64,000 nt of DNA from Stenotrophomonas sp. WZN-1 (GCF_002192255.1 NZ_CP021768.1:3676001-3740000), one strand, 5' to 3'. Shown: positions 18,374-29,854, counted from the first letter of the stretch. Notes: generated by a model not told the origin, from the letters alone. Numbers and translations are program-made.

Positions 18374-20110
18374 ATGAACTCTTCCACACATCGCAGCGCG
18401 GCGCCCAACGGCGCGCGCTGGCTGACCCAGGCGCTGGAGGCCGAGGGCGTCCACACGCTGTTCGGCTATCCCGGCGGCACCATCATGCCGTTCTACGACG
18501 CGCTGGTGGATTCGTCGCTGAAGCACGTCCTGGTCCGCCATGAGCAGGGCGCGGCACTGGCCGCCAATGGCTTTGCCCGCGCCAGCAACCAGGTGGGCGT
18601 CTGCGTGGCCACCTCCGGCCCGGGCGCCTCCAACCTGGTCACCGGCATCGCCGACGCGATGCTGGATTCGGTACCGATGGTCTGCATCACCGGCCAGGTC
18701 GCCACGCCGCTGCTGGGCACTGACGCCTTCCAGGAACTGGATGTGTTCGGCCTGACCATGCCGATCGTCAAGCACAGCTGGCTGGTGCGCAGCGTCGATG
18801 ACCTGCCGGGCGTGGTCGCCGATGCCTTCCGCATCGCCCGCGAGGGCCGGCCCGGCCCGGTGCTGATCGACCTGCCCAAGGACGTGCAGCTGGCCGATGC
18901 CAGTCATCTGCCGGCGCACGTGCCGAGCAGCGTCGAACCGCCACCGGCGCCGGCCGAAGTCGCCATCGCCGAGGCCATCGCGGCACTGGCAGCCGCCGAA
19001 AAGCCGGTGGTCTACGCCGGTGGTGGCATCGCGCTGAGCGACGCGGTACAGGACCTGCGCGACTTCGTCGAGGCCAGTGCCATCCCCACCGTGATGACCC
19101 TGCGTGGGCTGGGCGCGCTGCCGGCCAACCACCCGCAGTCGCTGGGCATGCTGGGCATGCACGGTACCCGCGCGGCCAACATGGCGGTGCAGGAAAGCGA
19201 CCTGCTGCTGGTGTTGGGCGCACGCTTCGACGACCGTGCCACCGGCAAGCTGGCCGAGTTCGCACCGTTCGCCCGTGTCGTCCACATCGATGCCGACGCC
19301 TACGAGATTTCCAAGCTGCGCAGCGCCGATGTCGCCGTGCCCGGCAATGTCGGCCATGCTATCCGCGCCCTGCGTGCGGCCTTCCCCTCCCCCAAGGCCC
19401 ACCAGGACGCATGGCGCAGGCGCTGTGCACAGCATCGTGATCGTTTCGCTGCGCGTTACGACGCCCCCGGCCAGCACATCTACGCCCCGGCGCTGCTGAA
19501 GCGCCTGAGCGAGCTGGCACCGGCCGATGCAGTGATCGCCTGCGATGTCGGCCAGCACCAGATGTGGGTGGCGCAGCACTGCCGCTTCAACCACCCGCGC
19601 AACCACCTGACCAGTGGCGCGTTGGGCACCATGGGCTTCGGCCTGCCGGCAGCGATGGGTGCGCAGTTCGCCTGCCCCGATCGCACCGTGGTGCTGGTGT
19701 CCGGCGACGGCAGCTTCATGATGAACGTGCAGGAGCTGGCGACCATCGCGCGTTGCCGCCTGCCGGTGAAGATCGTGCTGCTGGACAACAGTTCGCTGGG
19801 CATGGTGCGGCAGTGGCAGGAGCTGTTCTTCGCCGAGCGTTACAGCGAGATCGACCTGTCCGACAACCCGGACTTCGTGGCGCTGGCGCAGGTGTTCGGG
19901 ATTGCCGCGACCCGCATCGACGCGCGGGATGACGTCGAAGGTGGGCTGGCCGCGCTGCTGGCCGAGCCCGGCCCGGCGCTGCTGCACGTGGCCATCGATG
20001 CACGCGCCAACGTGTGGCCGCTGGTGCCGCCGAACACCGCCAACAGCACGATGCTGGAAAGCAATCCCGCCCACGCACGCCAGGAGACCCCCAATGCAAT
20101 ACCGGCTTGA
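18374..20110 (+). CDS. ilvG: Acetolactate synthase large subunit
   Basis: 578 residues from ATG 18374. Thiamine-pyrophosphate enzyme that condenses pyruvate with pyruvate or 2-oxobutyrate, the first common step. The catalytic Glu is E57 in VRHEQGAALAANG. Family pieces GVCVATSGPGASNLVTGIADA in part, GHxxMW-like QHQMWVAQH and the TPP motif GDGSFMMNVQELATI are present. The last 17 bases overlap ilvM, indicating coupled synthesis with its regulatory subunit. Named ilvG because of pairing with an ilvM-type small subunit. Confidence 0.95.
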   Translation: MNSSTHRSAAPNGARWLTQALEAEGVHTLFGYPGGTIMPFYDALVDSSLKHVLVRHEQGAALAANGFARASNQVGVCVATSGPGASNLVTGIADAMLDSVPMVCITGQVATPLLGTDAFQELDVFGLTMPIVKHSWLVRSVDDLPGVVADAFRIAREGRPGPVLIDLPKDVQLADASHLPAHVPSSVEPPPAPAEVAIAEAIAALAAAEKPVVYAGGGIALSDAVQDLRDFVEASAIPTVMTLRGLGALPANHPQSLGMLGMHGTRAANMAVQESDLLLVLGARFDDRATGKLAEFAPFARVVHIDADAYEISKLRSADVAVPGNVGHAIRALRAAFPSPKAHQDAWRRRCAQHRDRFAARYDAPGQHIYAPALLKRLSELAPADAVIACDVGQHQMWVAQHCRFNHPRNHLTSGALGTMGFGLPAAMGAQFACPDRTVVLVSGDGSFMMNVQELATIARCRLPVKIVLLDNSSLGMVRQWQELFFAERYSEIDLSDNPDFVALAQVFGIAATRIDARDDVEGGLAALLAEPGPALLHVAIDARANVWPLVPPNTANSTMLESNPAHARQETPNAIPA

Positions 20111-20345
20111 CCTGGTGCTGCACCCGGCCGAAGGCGCGCTGCTGCGCGTGATCGGCATGGCCGAACGCCGTGGCTTCGCGCCGCGTGCGATCAGCGGTGC
20201 GCCGGTGGCCGCCGACGATGGCCGCTGGCACCTGCAGCTGGTGGTGGATGGCCAGCGCCCGGCGGAAACGCTGTGCCGGCAGATCGAGAAGATCTACGAC
20301 TGCGTGTCCGTGCAGGTCACCGCCATGGAAGGAGCATCCGTATGA
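20094..20345 (+). CDS. ilvM: Acetolactate synthase small (regulatory) subunit
   Basis: 83 residues, the size of the short IlvM type. Begins inside the end of ilvG (17-base overlap). The product is a single ACT-like domain (YRLDLVLHPAEGALLRVIGMAERRGF...) that stabilises and modulates the large subunit. Its stop codon overlaps the ATG of a small ORF (ATGA). Confidence 0.88.
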   Translation: MQYRLDLVLHPAEGALLRVIGMAERRGFAPRAISGAPVAADDGRWHLQLVVDGQRPAETLCRQIEKIYDCVSVQVTAMEGASV

Positions 20346-20455
20346 ACACCCGTACCGTAGCGACCACGGTGCCGGTACGGAGGCGTCTTCTTCGCCGCCC
20401 GTGCCCGCATGCGGCGGTCGCCCGCACCCCGCGGGTGGCCCATGCCGGCCGCTGA
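20342..20455 (+). CDS. 37-residue Arg-rich small ORF bridging ilvM and ilvA
   Basis: Starts at ATG 20342, overlapping the ilvM stop (ATGA), with AAGGAG (20329-20334) exactly 7 bases upstream, the best ribosome site in the operon. The product (MNTRTVATTVPVRRRLLRRP...) is very basic. It ends inside the start of ilvA, whose ATG at 20442 has no good ribosome site. A hairpin CCGTACCG / CGGTACGG (20350-20380) lies early in it. It may serve to deliver ribosomes to ilvA by translational coupling; a functional peptide is not shown. Confidence 0.5.
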   Translation: MNTRTVATTVPVRRRLLRRPCPHAAVARTPRVAHAGR

Positions 20456-21529
20456 TGCCAGCCAGGAAAGCGATGTCGGCGACGTAAGCGTCGCCGACGT
20501 ACTGGCGGCGCAGGCCCGGCTGCGCCGCTTCCTGCCGCCTACCCCGCTGCACCATGCCGAGCGCTTCGGCACCTGGCTGAAGCTGGAGAACCTGCAGCGC
20601 ACCGGGTCCTACAAAGTGCGCGGCGCGTTGAACGCGCTGCTGGCCGGCCGCGAGCGCGGCGATACCCGGCCGGTGATCTGCGCCTCGGCCGGCAACCATG
20701 CCCAGGGCGTGGCGTGGGCGGCCTACCGCCTGGATGTGCCGGCGATCACCGTGATGCCGCACGGCGCACCGGCCACCAAGATCGCCGGCGTCGCCCACTG
20801 GGGCGCCACCGTGCGCCAGCACGGCACCAGCTATGACGAGGCCTACGCCTTCGCGGTCGAACTGGCACAACGCCACGGCTACCGCTTCCTGTCCGCGTTC
20901 GACGATGCTGATGTGATCGCCGGGCAGGGCACGGTCGGCATCGAGCTGGCCGCACACGCGCCGGACGTGGTGATCGTTCCGATCGGCGGCGGTGGGCTGG
21001 CCTCCGGCGTTGCATTGGCACTGAAATCACAGGGCGTGCGCGTGGTCGGCGCGCAGGTGGAAGGTGTCGATTCGATGGCGCGTGCGATCCGTGGCGACGT
21101 GCGCGAGATCGCCCCCGTCGCTTCGCTGGCCGATGGCGTCCGGGTGAAGATTCCCGGCTTCCTGACCCGCCGCCTGTGCGCCTCGCTGCTGGACGATGTG
21201 GTGATCGTGCGCGAGGCCGAACTGCGCGAAACCCTGGTCCGGCTGGCGCTGGAGGAACACATCATCGCCGAGGGCGCGGGTGCGTTGGCGCTGGCGGCGG
21301 GCCGCCGTGTCGCCGGCCGCCGCAAGTGCGCGGTGGTCTCCGGCGGCAACATCGATGCCGGCGTACTGGCCGGCCTGCTCACCGACATCCGTCCGCGCCC
21401 GCCACGCAAACCGCGGCGACGGCGCAGTGAAACCCCGCGCTCGCCGACCAAGGCCAGCGCTCCCGCATCCCCCATGCCTTCCCCTTCCCCCCTGCAAGCC
21501 GTCGCACCCGCTGTCGAGGAGATTTCCCT

Positions 21530-21533
<4 letters not shown>
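20442..21533 (+). CDS. ilvA: Threonine dehydratase (catalytic-domain type)
   Basis: 363 residues from ATG 20442. PLP enzyme that deaminates threonine to 2-oxobutyrate, entering isoleucine synthesis. PLP lysine K58 is in TGSYKVRGA; the phosphate-binding glycines are [13 protein letters not shown]. It lacks the C-terminal ACT-like regulatory domain of E. coli IlvA, resembling the shorter TdcB form. Instead it ends in about 47 residues rich in Pro, Arg and Ser ([18 protein letters not shown]...) that looks disordered. Its stop overlaps leuA by GTGA. Feedback control by isoleucine may therefore differ from E. coli. Confidence 0.92.
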
Positions 21534-23116
<1,583 letters not shown>

Positions 23117-23126
23117 GGAACCCGAC

Positions 23127-23900
23127 ATGAGCGCCTTCGACACCACGGCACTGCCCGCAGGGCAGCACTGGAATGCCCAGGACTATGCGATCGACGCCGG
23201 CTTCGTGCCACTGCTCGGCAGCGCGGTATCGCGCCTGCTCGACCCACGCGCCGGTGAACGCATCCTCGACCTGGGCTGTGGCGACGGCGTGCTCAGCACT
23301 GAGTTGGCGCTCAGCGGTGCACGCATCCACGGTGTGGATGCGTCGCCGGAGCTGGTGATCGCTGCGCGTGCGCGCGGCGTCGATGCACAGGTGATGGACG
23401 GCCACGCGCTGTCGTTCGACAGCGAGTTCGATGCGGTGTTCAGCAACGCGGCACTGCATTGGATGGGTAGTCCCGACCACGTGCTGGAAGGCGTGCGCCG
23501 CGCGCTGCGCCCCGGGGGCCGCTTCGTCGCCGAGTTCGGCGGCCATGGCAACGTGGCCACGATCATCGCGGCGGTGCAGGCCGCGCGCGTGGCCCACGGC
23601 CACGGTGCCAGCGCCTTCCAGTGGTACTTCCCCACTGCCGATGCCTACGCCGACCGCCTGCGCCAGCATGGCTTCCAGGTGCAGCTGATCGAGTGCACGC
23701 CGCGCCCGACCGCACTGCCCACCGGCGTAGCCGGCTGGCTGCGGGTGTTCGCCGCACCACTGCTGGACGACCTGCCGGCCGAGGCACGCGCCACCGTGCG
23801 CGAGGCCGCCACCGCGCTGCTGGCCGATCTGCCGCGCAACACCGCCGGCCAGCCGCTGGCCGATTACGTGCGGCTGCGGGTACTTGCCCGTCGCCGCTGA
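23127..23900 (+). CDS. Class I SAM-dependent methyltransferase
   Basis: 257 residues. SAM-binding motif I is ILDLGCGDGVLSTELALSG (about residues 47-65), motif II GVDASPELVIAAR, and later AVFSNAALHWMGSPDHVLEGVRRALRPGGRFVAEFGG in parts. The HW after the FSNAAL motif resembles trans-aconitate methyltransferases (Tam). It lies 10 bases after leuA and 60 before leuC, inside the leucine operon. Methylation of a leucine-pathway carboxylic acid such as isopropylmalate is a reasonable hypothesis, by analogy with yeast Tmt1, but not shown. Confidence 0.88.
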   Translation: MSAFDTTALPAGQHWNAQDYAIDAGFVPLLGSAVSRLLDPRAGERILDLGCGDGVLSTELALSGARIHGVDASPELVIAARARGVDAQVMDGHALSFDSEFDAVFSNAALHWMGSPDHVLEGVRRALRPGGRFVAEFGGHGNVATIIAAVQAARVAHGHGASAFQWYFPTADAYADRLRQHGFQVQLIECTPRPTALPTGVAGWLRVFAAPLLDDLPAEARATVREAATALLADLPRNTAGQPLADYVRLRVLARRR

Positions 23901-23960
23901 CATGATCCATTCGTTATCTTTTCCGATGTCCGCAACTTCGTACTTCTGCCAGGCACACGC

Positions 23961-25379
23961 ATGACTTCCGCACCCCGCACCCTGTACGACAAACTGTGGG
24001 ACGCCCACGTGGTTGTCCCTGAATCCGACAGCGCGCCCGCCGTGCTGTACATCGACCTGCACCTGATCCACGAGGTGACCTCGCCGCAGGCGTTCACCGA
24101 ACTGCGCGAGCGCGGCCTGTCGCCGCGCAGGCCGGACCGGACCAAGGCGACGATGGACCACTCAACGCCGACCCTGCCGGCCGCCGCCGACGGCACGCTG
24201 CCCTACGCCAGCGCCGCTTCCGAGGCGCAGGTCGCCACGCTGGCGCGCAACTGCGCCGAGCACGGCATCGAACTGTTCGACATGGCCTCGGACAACCGTG
24301 GCATCGTCCACGTGATCGCGCCGGAACAGGGCTTTACCCAACCCGGCATGACCATCGTCTGTGGCGACAGCCACACCTCCACCCATGGTGCGTTCGGCTC
24401 GCTGGCGTTCGGCATCGGCACCAGTGAAGTCGGCCACGTGCTGGCCACGCAGTGCCTGCTGCAGCGCAAGGCCAGGACGCTGGCCATCACCGTCGATGGC
24501 CCGCTGGCGCCGGGCGTCGGCGCCAAGGATGTGGTCCTGCACATCATCGGCGTGATCGGCGTCAACGGTGGCACCGGCCACGTGATCGAGTTCCGTGGCA
24601 GCACCATCGAAGCGATGGACATGGAACAGCGCATGACCCTGTGCAACATGTCGATCGAGGCCGGCGCACGCGCCGGCATGGTGGCACCGGACCAGGTCAC
24701 CTTCGACTTCGTCGCCGCGACCCCGCGTGGTCCCAAGGGCGCCGACTTCGACGCCGCCGTGGCGCGCTGGCGGCAACTGCGCAGCGATGACGGCGCGCGC
24801 TTCGACAACGAAGTGCACATCGACGCCGCTGATATCCGCCCGACCCTGACCTGGGGCACCCATCCGGGCACCGCCATCGCAGTGGATGCGCCGATTCCCG
24901 CAGCCAACGATGCCGCCGCACAGAAGGGCCTGGACTACATGCACTTCCAGGCCGGCAAGGCGCTGGCGGGTACGCCGGTGGACGTGGTGTTCGTCGGCTC
25001 GTGCACCAACGGCCGCCTGAGTGACATGCGCGAAGTGGCGCAGGTGTTGCGTGGTCGTCGCGTCGCTGACCGCGTTCGCATGCTGGTGGTGCCGGGCTCG
25101 GAGATCGTCAAGCGCGAGGCCGAGGCCGAAGGCATCCATGAGATCGTGCGCGCGGCCGGTGCCGAATGGCGCGAGCCGGGCTGCTCGATGTGCATCGCCA
25201 TGAATGGCGATCTGGTCGCGCCCGGCCAGCTGGCCGTGAGCACCAGCAACCGCAATTTCGAGGGCCGCCAGGGCCCCGGTTCGCGCACGCTGCTGGCCTC
25301 GCCGATGAGCGCGGCGTGGGCCGCGGTGAAGGGGCACGTTGCCGATACCCGCGAACTGTTCGCACAGGAGGTGGCGTGA
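23961..25379 (+). CDS. leuC: 3-isopropylmalate dehydratase large subunit
   Basis: 472 residues, normal length. Aconitase-family enzyme that isomerises 2- to 3-isopropylmalate with LeuD. Iron-sulphur ligands are in FVGSCTNGR and in [13 protein letters not shown] (C-x2-C). Other family pieces: [35 protein letters not shown] in part. The stop shares one base with the leuD start (TGATG). Confidence 0.97.
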   Translation: MTSAPRTLYDKLWDAHVVVPESDSAPAVLYIDLHLIHEVTSPQAFTELRERGLSPRRPDRTKATMDHSTPTLPAAADGTLPYASAASEAQVATLARNCAEHGIELFDMASDNRGIVHVIAPEQGFTQPGMTIVCGDSHTSTHGAFGSLAFGIGTSEVGHVLATQCLLQRKARTLAITVDGPLAPGVGAKDVVLHIIGVIGVNGGTGHVIEFRGSTIEAMDMEQRMTLCNMSIEAGARAGMVAPDQVTFDFVAATPRGPKGADFDAAVARWRQLRSDDGARFDNEVHIDAADIRPTLTWGTHPGTAIAVDAPIPAANDAAAQKGLDYMHFQAGKALAGTPVDVVFVGSCTNGRLSDMREVAQVLRGRRVADRVRMLVVPGSEIVKREAEAEGIHEIVRAAGAEWREPGCSMCIAMNGDLVAPGQLAVSTSNRNFEGRQGPGSRTLLASPMSAAWAAVKGHVADTRELFAQEVA

Positions 25380-25957
25380 TGGCCGGCTTCCGTACTTTGA
25401 CCTCGGCCAGCGTGGTGCTGCGCCAGACCAACATCGACACCGACCAGATCATTCCGGCGCGGTTCCTGTCCACCACCGAGCGCGCCGGCCTGGGCCGCAA
25501 CGCCTTCAATGACTGGCGCTGGCAGGCCGATGGCGCACCAGTGGCCGACTTCGCCTTCAACCAGCCGCACAACGCCGGCCGCAGCATTCTGCTGGCCGGC
25601 CGCAACTTCGGCTGCGGCTCCTCGCGCGAGCATGCGCCGTGGGCGCTCACCGACCTGGGCCTGCGCGCCATCGTCAGCAGCGAGATCGCCGACATCTTCC
25701 GGGGCAACTCGCTGAAGAACGGCCTGCTGCCGATCGTACTGGACGAGGCCGATGTGCAGACGCTGATGCAGCGCCCGGATGATGAGCTGACCATCGACGT
25801 GGCCTCGCGCGAACTGCGCACGCCGGACGGCCGCGTCTATTCCTTCCCGCTGGATGGCTTCTCGCAGACCTGCCTGCTGGAAGGTGTCGACCAGTTGGGG
25901 TATCTGTTGGGCCGTGTCCCTGAAATCGAACGCTACGAGAGTGAGCATGCACGCTGA
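25379..25957 (+). CDS. leuD: 3-isopropylmalate dehydratase small subunit
   Basis: 192 residues from ATG 25379. Swivelling domain partner of LeuC. Family pieces: [35 protein letters not shown] in part, and [19 protein letters not shown]. The end overlaps leuB by 11 bases, so leuC, leuD and leuB are translationally linked. Confidence 0.97.
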   Translation: MAGFRTLTSASVVLRQTNIDTDQIIPARFLSTTERAGLGRNAFNDWRWQADGAPVADFAFNQPHNAGRSILLAGRNFGCGSSREHAPWALTDLGLRAIVSSEIADIFRGNSLKNGLLPIVLDEADVQTLMQRPDDELTIDVASRELRTPDGRVYSFPLDGFSQTCLLEGVDQLGYLLGRVPEIERYESEHAR

Positions 25958-27011
25958 GATTGTTGTCCTGCCCGGTGATGGCATCGGCCCGGAAGTGGCC
26001 GCCGCCGCGGTTGCCGTCCTGAAGGCCGTCGCCGAACGCTTCAACCACACCTTCACCTTCAGCGAGCACGATATCGGTGGCATCGCCATCGACCGCCACG
26101 GCGAGCCGCTGCCGGCGTCGACCCTGGCGGCCTGCCAGGCCGCGAATGCGGTGCTGCTGGGCGCGGTCGGTGGGCCGAAGTGGTCCGACCCGAACGCCAA
26201 GGTGCGCCCGGAGCAGGGCCTGCTGGCGATCCGCAAGGCGCTGGGCCTGTATGCCAACCTGCGCCCGGTGCGTACCCACGAAGCCGCACTGCACGCCTCG
26301 CCGATCAAGGCCGAGCTGCTGCAGGGGGTGGACTTCGTGGTGGTGCGTGAACTGACCGGCGGCATCTACTTCGGCGACAAGACCCGCGATACCGACAGCG
26401 CCAGCGACCTGTGCCGCTACACCGTGGCCGAGATCGAGCGCGTGCTGCGCAGTGCGTTCCGCCTGGCGCAGCAGCGTCGCGGCAAGGTCACCTCGGTGGA
26501 CAAGGCCAACGTGCTGGAAACCTCGCGCCTGTGGCGTGACGTGGCCGCGCGCATCGGTCGCGAGGAGTTCCCGGACGTGGCGCTGGAGCACCAGCTGGTT
26601 GATTCGATGGCGATGCACCTGCTGGCCAAGCCGCGCGAGTACGACGTGATCGTCACCGAGAACATGTTCGGCGACATCCTCACCGATGAAGCGTCGATGC
26701 TGGCCGGCTCGCTGGGCCTGCTGCCGTCGGCCTCGCTGGGCGAGCCGGGTGCGGTCGGCATCTACGAACCGATCCACGGTTCGGCCCCGGACATCGCCGG
26801 CAAGGGCATTGCCAATCCTTACGCGACGATCTTCAGCGCGGCGATGCTGCTGCGCCATTCGCTGGGCCTGGAAGCGGAAGCCGCTGCGGTTGAAGCCGCC
26901 GTGCACGCCGTGCTGGACGACGGCGTGTTCACCGCCGATCTGGCCGCCAAGGGCCAGGCAGTGAGCACCGCTGCCGCAACGGATGCGGTGCTGGCACGCC
27001 TGAGCGCGTAA
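25947..27011 (+). CDS. leuB: 3-isopropylmalate dehydrogenase
   Basis: 354 residues. NAD-dependent oxidative decarboxylase giving 2-oxoisocaproate. Family pieces: [12 protein letters not shown] at the N-terminus, [25 protein letters not shown], and [19 protein letters not shown]. Last gene of the ilv-leu operon; SMAG repeats follow 10 bases after the stop and may mark its 3' end. Confidence 0.97.
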   Translation: MHAEIVVLPGDGIGPEVAAAAVAVLKAVAERFNHTFTFSEHDIGGIAIDRHGEPLPASTLAACQAANAVLLGAVGGPKWSDPNAKVRPEQGLLAIRKALGLYANLRPVRTHEAALHASPIKAELLQGVDFVVVRELTGGIYFGDKTRDTDSASDLCRYTVAEIERVLRSAFRLAQQRRGKVTSVDKANVLETSRLWRDVAARIGREEFPDVALEHQLVDSMAMHLLAKPREYDVIVTENMFGDILTDEASMLAGSLGLLPSASLGEPGAVGIYEPIHGSAPDIAGKGIANPYATIFSAAMLLRHSLGLEAEAAAVEAAVHAVLDDGVFTADLAAKGQAVSTAAATDAVLARLSA

Positions 27012-27021
27012 TCGCCGCGCA

Positions 27022-27179
27022 GTAGAGCCACGCCATGCGTGGCTGTTGCCCGGCATTGAACCATGCGCAGCCGCCCGTGGGGTGGCTCTACTGTAGATTC
27101 GCGCCATGCGTGGATGCAGCCTTCCGTGCCAACCAAGGTTGGCACCCACCACCGCAGTAGAGCCACGCCATGCGTGGCT
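27022..27179. repeat. SMAG (GTAG REP) cluster downstream of leuB
   Basis: Three direct GTAG-headed palindromes (27022-27044, 27093-27115 degenerate, 27157-27179) and one inverted copy whose head CTAC is at 27088-27091. The first and inverted copies form a head-out dimer able to fold into a large hairpin. The second copy is followed by GCCAACCAAGGTTGGC, the same companion palindrome as in the array at 29 kb. Confidence 0.88.
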
Positions 27180-27182
27180 GCG

Positions 27183-27956
27183 TTATTTGGTGGTGTAACC
27201 ACCATTGACCAGGATGGTCTGCCCGGTCATCCACCAGCCATCGGTGACCAGGAAGCGGATCCACGGCACGATGTCGGCGATGTCGGTCAGGCCGGTGCGG
27301 GTGAACGCGGACAGCGCCGCCGCAGTCTTGTGATACGCCTGCGCATCGGCACTCTCGGCCGGATAGAAGAACGGCGTGTCCATCGGACCCGGGCCGATCG
27401 CGGTCACCGAGATGCCACGCTCACCGAACTCCTTCGACGCCGCGCGGGTGAAGTGCTCGACCGGTGCCTTGGTGCCGGCATAGCTGGAGTAGAACGGCGT
27501 GAATGCGCCCAGCAGTGAGGTGACCAGGGTGCAGATGCGGCCACCGTCGTTGACGTGGCGGCCGGCCTCCTTCAGGAAGAAGAAGGCAGCCTTGGCGTTG
27601 ACCGCACTCATCTCGTCGTACTCCGCTTCACTGATCTCCAGCAGCGGCTTTTTCAGTACCTTGCCGACCGTGTTGATGGCGATGTCGGGGCGGCCGACCG
27701 TTGCCACGGCATCGGCGAACAGGCGCTCCATCGCGGCCGCCGACGTCAGGTCTCCCTGCAGGGCCACCGCCTTGCTGCCGGCCGCCTGCACGGCGGCAAC
27801 GGTCGCTTCTGCATCGGCCTGGGTGGCGGCGCTGTTGTAGTGGATGACGATGGCTTTGGCGCCCTGGCTGGCGAAGTCGCGGGCGATCAGTCCGCCCAGG
27901 TTCTTGGCGCCACCGGCGATCAGCACGGTCTTGCCCTTGAGGGAATGGTCGGTCAT
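27183..27956 (-). CDS. Short-chain dehydrogenase/reductase
   Basis: 257 residues from ATG 27956. NAD(P)-dependent oxidoreductase of unknown substrate. The nucleotide-binding turn reads LIAGGAKNLGGLIA, a variant of TGxxxGxG. Catalytic YxxxK is YAGTK in YSSYAGTKAPVEHF, preceded by VTSLLG. The C-terminus has FLVTDGWWMTGQTILVNGG, typical of the family. It is divergent from a LysR gene, the usual regulator-target layout. Confidence 0.92.
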   Translation of the reverse strand: MTDHSLKGKTVLIAGGAKNLGGLIARDFASQGAKAIVIHYNSAATQADAEATVAAVQAAGSKAVALQGDLTSAAAMERLFADAVATVGRPDIAINTVGKVLKKPLLEISEAEYDEMSAVNAKAAFFFLKEAGRHVNDGGRICTLVTSLLGAFTPFYSSYAGTKAPVEHFTRAASKEFGERGISVTAIGPGPMDTPFFYPAESADAQAYHKTAAALSAFTRTGLTDIADIVPWIRFLVTDGWWMTGQTILVNGGYTTK

Positions 27957-28006
27957 GGCGTCTGTCTCAGGAGGGGGCTGCCCGGGGTGGCAACCCTGCC
28001 CTGACG

Positions 28007-28016
28007 ACGATATCGT
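28007..28016. promoter_or_regulatory. Palindrome in the SDR/LysR divergent promoter
   Basis: ACGATATCGT is a perfect 10-bp dyad in the 117-base gap between the two divergent genes. It is a candidate binding site for the LysR protein, judged only on symmetry and position. Confidence 0.35.
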
Positions 28017-28073
28017 GCAGAAAATGCGGATAAAGCCCGCCACATTGACTTAACTTTCCAGAGCAAGCGAACA

Positions 28074-28979
28074 ATGGACCGGATCGACCGCTTCCGCATC
28101 TTCACCCGGGTCGTGGAATGCGCCAGCTTCACCCGCGCCGCCGATCAGCTCGGCCTGCCCCGCTCCACCGTTTCGGCAGCCATTGCGGAGCTGGAGCAGC
28201 GGCTCGGCACCCGCCTGCTGCAGCGCTCGACCCGGCGGGTCTCCACCACCCACGATGGCGACGTGTTCCATGCCCGCTGCCTGCGCCTGATCACCGAAGT
28301 TGAAGACGCCGAATCGCTGTTCCGGCAAGACGACGCGCAGCCGGTAGGCCTGCTGAAGATCGATGTGCCCAGCCGCATCGGCCGCCGCATCCTCGCCCCG
28401 GCCCTGCCCGACTTCTTCGCGCGCCATCCACAGGTGGAAGTGGACCTGGGCATGACCGACCGCGCGGTGAACCTGATCGAAGACGGCTGCGATGCGGTGC
28501 TGCGGGTCGGCCAGCTTGGCGACTCCAGCCTGGTGGCCCGCACGCTGGGCCAGCTCGACTTCGTCAACGTTGCCGCGCCGGCCTACCTGCGCGAGCACGG
28601 CGTACCGCAGCATCCTGCCGACCTGCAGCAGCACCGCGCGGTGAACTACGCGTCGCCGACCACGGCGCGGGTGGAATCGTGGGAATGGCAGGACGGTGGC
28701 CAGCTGCGCACACTGCCGATGCCCGGCTGGGTAAGGGTGAACAGCGCCGAGGCTTCGATCGCGTGCTGTGTGGCGGGGCTCGGCCTGCTGCAGATACCAC
28801 GCTACGACGTGCAGGACGAACTGCAATCCGGTGCGCTGGTGGAAGTGATGCCGCAGTATGTGGCGCAATCGTTGCCGGTAACCCTGCTGCAGCCGCATCG
28901 GCAGCATCGTGCGCAACGCGTGCAGGTGTTCATCGAATGGCTGCTGCCAGTGCTACGGACCGGGCTGCAGCTGCAGTAG
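28074..28979 (+). CDS. LysR-family transcriptional regulator
   Basis: 301 residues. N-terminal winged helix (MDRIDRFRIFTRVVECASFTRAADQLGLPRSTVSAAIAELEQRLG in parts) followed by a periplasmic-binding-protein-like effector domain. It probably controls the divergent SDR gene and itself. Its TAG stop codon (28977-28979) is the TAG of the first GTAG head of the tandem SMAG array, so the present C-terminus (...RTGLQLQ) may have been set by repeat insertion. Confidence 0.93.
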   Translation: MDRIDRFRIFTRVVECASFTRAADQLGLPRSTVSAAIAELEQRLGTRLLQRSTRRVSTTHDGDVFHARCLRLITEVEDAESLFRQDDAQPVGLLKIDVPSRIGRRILAPALPDFFARHPQVEVDLGMTDRAVNLIEDGCDAVLRVGQLGDSSLVARTLGQLDFVNVAAPAYLREHGVPQHPADLQQHRAVNYASPTTARVESWEWQDGGQLRTLPMPGWVRVNSAEASIACCVAGLGLLQIPRYDVQDELQSGALVEVMPQYVAQSLPVTLLQPHRQHRAQRVQVFIEWLLPVLRTGLQLQ

Positions 28980-29839
28980 ATCCACGCCATGCGTGGATGC
29001 ATGCATCAGCGCCAACCAAGGTTGGCACCCACCAGGCCCACCGCGGTAGATCCACGCCATGCGTGGATGCATGCATCAGCGCCAACCAAGGTTGGCACCC
29101 ACCAGGACCACCGCGGTAGATCCACGCCATGCGTGGATGCATGCATCAGCGCCAACCAAGGTTGGCACCCACCAGGCCCACCGTAGTAGGTCCACGCCAT
29201 GCGTGGATGCACGCATCAGTGCCAACCAAGGTTGGCACCCACCAGGCCCACCGCAGTAGATCCACGCCATGCGTGGATGCACGCATCAGCGCCAACCAAG
29301 GTTGGCACCTGCCAGGACCACCGCAGTAGGTCCACGCCATGCGTGGATGCATGCATCAGCGCCAACCAAGGTTGGCACCCACCAGGCCCACCGCAGTAGA
29401 TCCACGCCATGCGTGGATGCACGCATCAGTGCCAACCAAGGTTGGCACCCACCAGGCCCACCGCAGTAGATCCACGCCATGCGTGGATGCACGCATCAGT
29501 GCCAACCAAGGTTGGCACCTGCCAGGACCACCGCAGTAGGTCCACGCCATGCGTGGATGCATGCATCAGCGCCAACCAAGGTTGGCACCCACCAGGACCA
29601 CCACAGTAGATCCACGCCATGCGTGGATGCACGCATCAGTGCCAACCAAGGTTGGCACCCACCAGGCCCACCGCAGTAGATCCACGCCATGCGTGGATGC
29701 ATGCATCAGTGCCAACCAAGGTTGGCACCCACCAGGCCCACCGCAGTAGATCCACGCCATGCGTGGATGCACGCATCAGTGCCAACCGAAGGTTGGCACC
29801 CACCAGGCCCACCACAGTAGATCCACGCCATGCGTGGAT
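28976..29839 (+). repeat. Tandem SMAG array, 70-bp period, 13 heads
   Basis: GTAG heads occur at 28976, 29046, 29116, 29186, 29256, 29326, 29396, 29466, 29536, 29606, 29676, 29746 and 29817: exactly 70 bases apart except the last step (71, one inserted base). Each full unit has two palindromes: ATCCACGCCATGCGTGGAT and GCCAACCAAGGTTGGC. Units differ at a few positions; units 5-7 resemble 8-10, suggesting duplication of a 210-bp block. It fills the gap between LysR and smeP. Confidence 0.95.
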
Positions 29840-29854
29840 GTGCACAGCGTGGAT

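Noticed and set aside
17165..20158. 997-residue minus ORF opposite ilvC-ilvG
   Set aside because: Shadow of ilvC and ilvG; no motif and it crosses the attenuator region.
28976..29839. CRISPR array
   Set aside because: Regular 70-bp spacing suggested it, but the entire unit is repeated with no unique spacers, and no cas genes are present.
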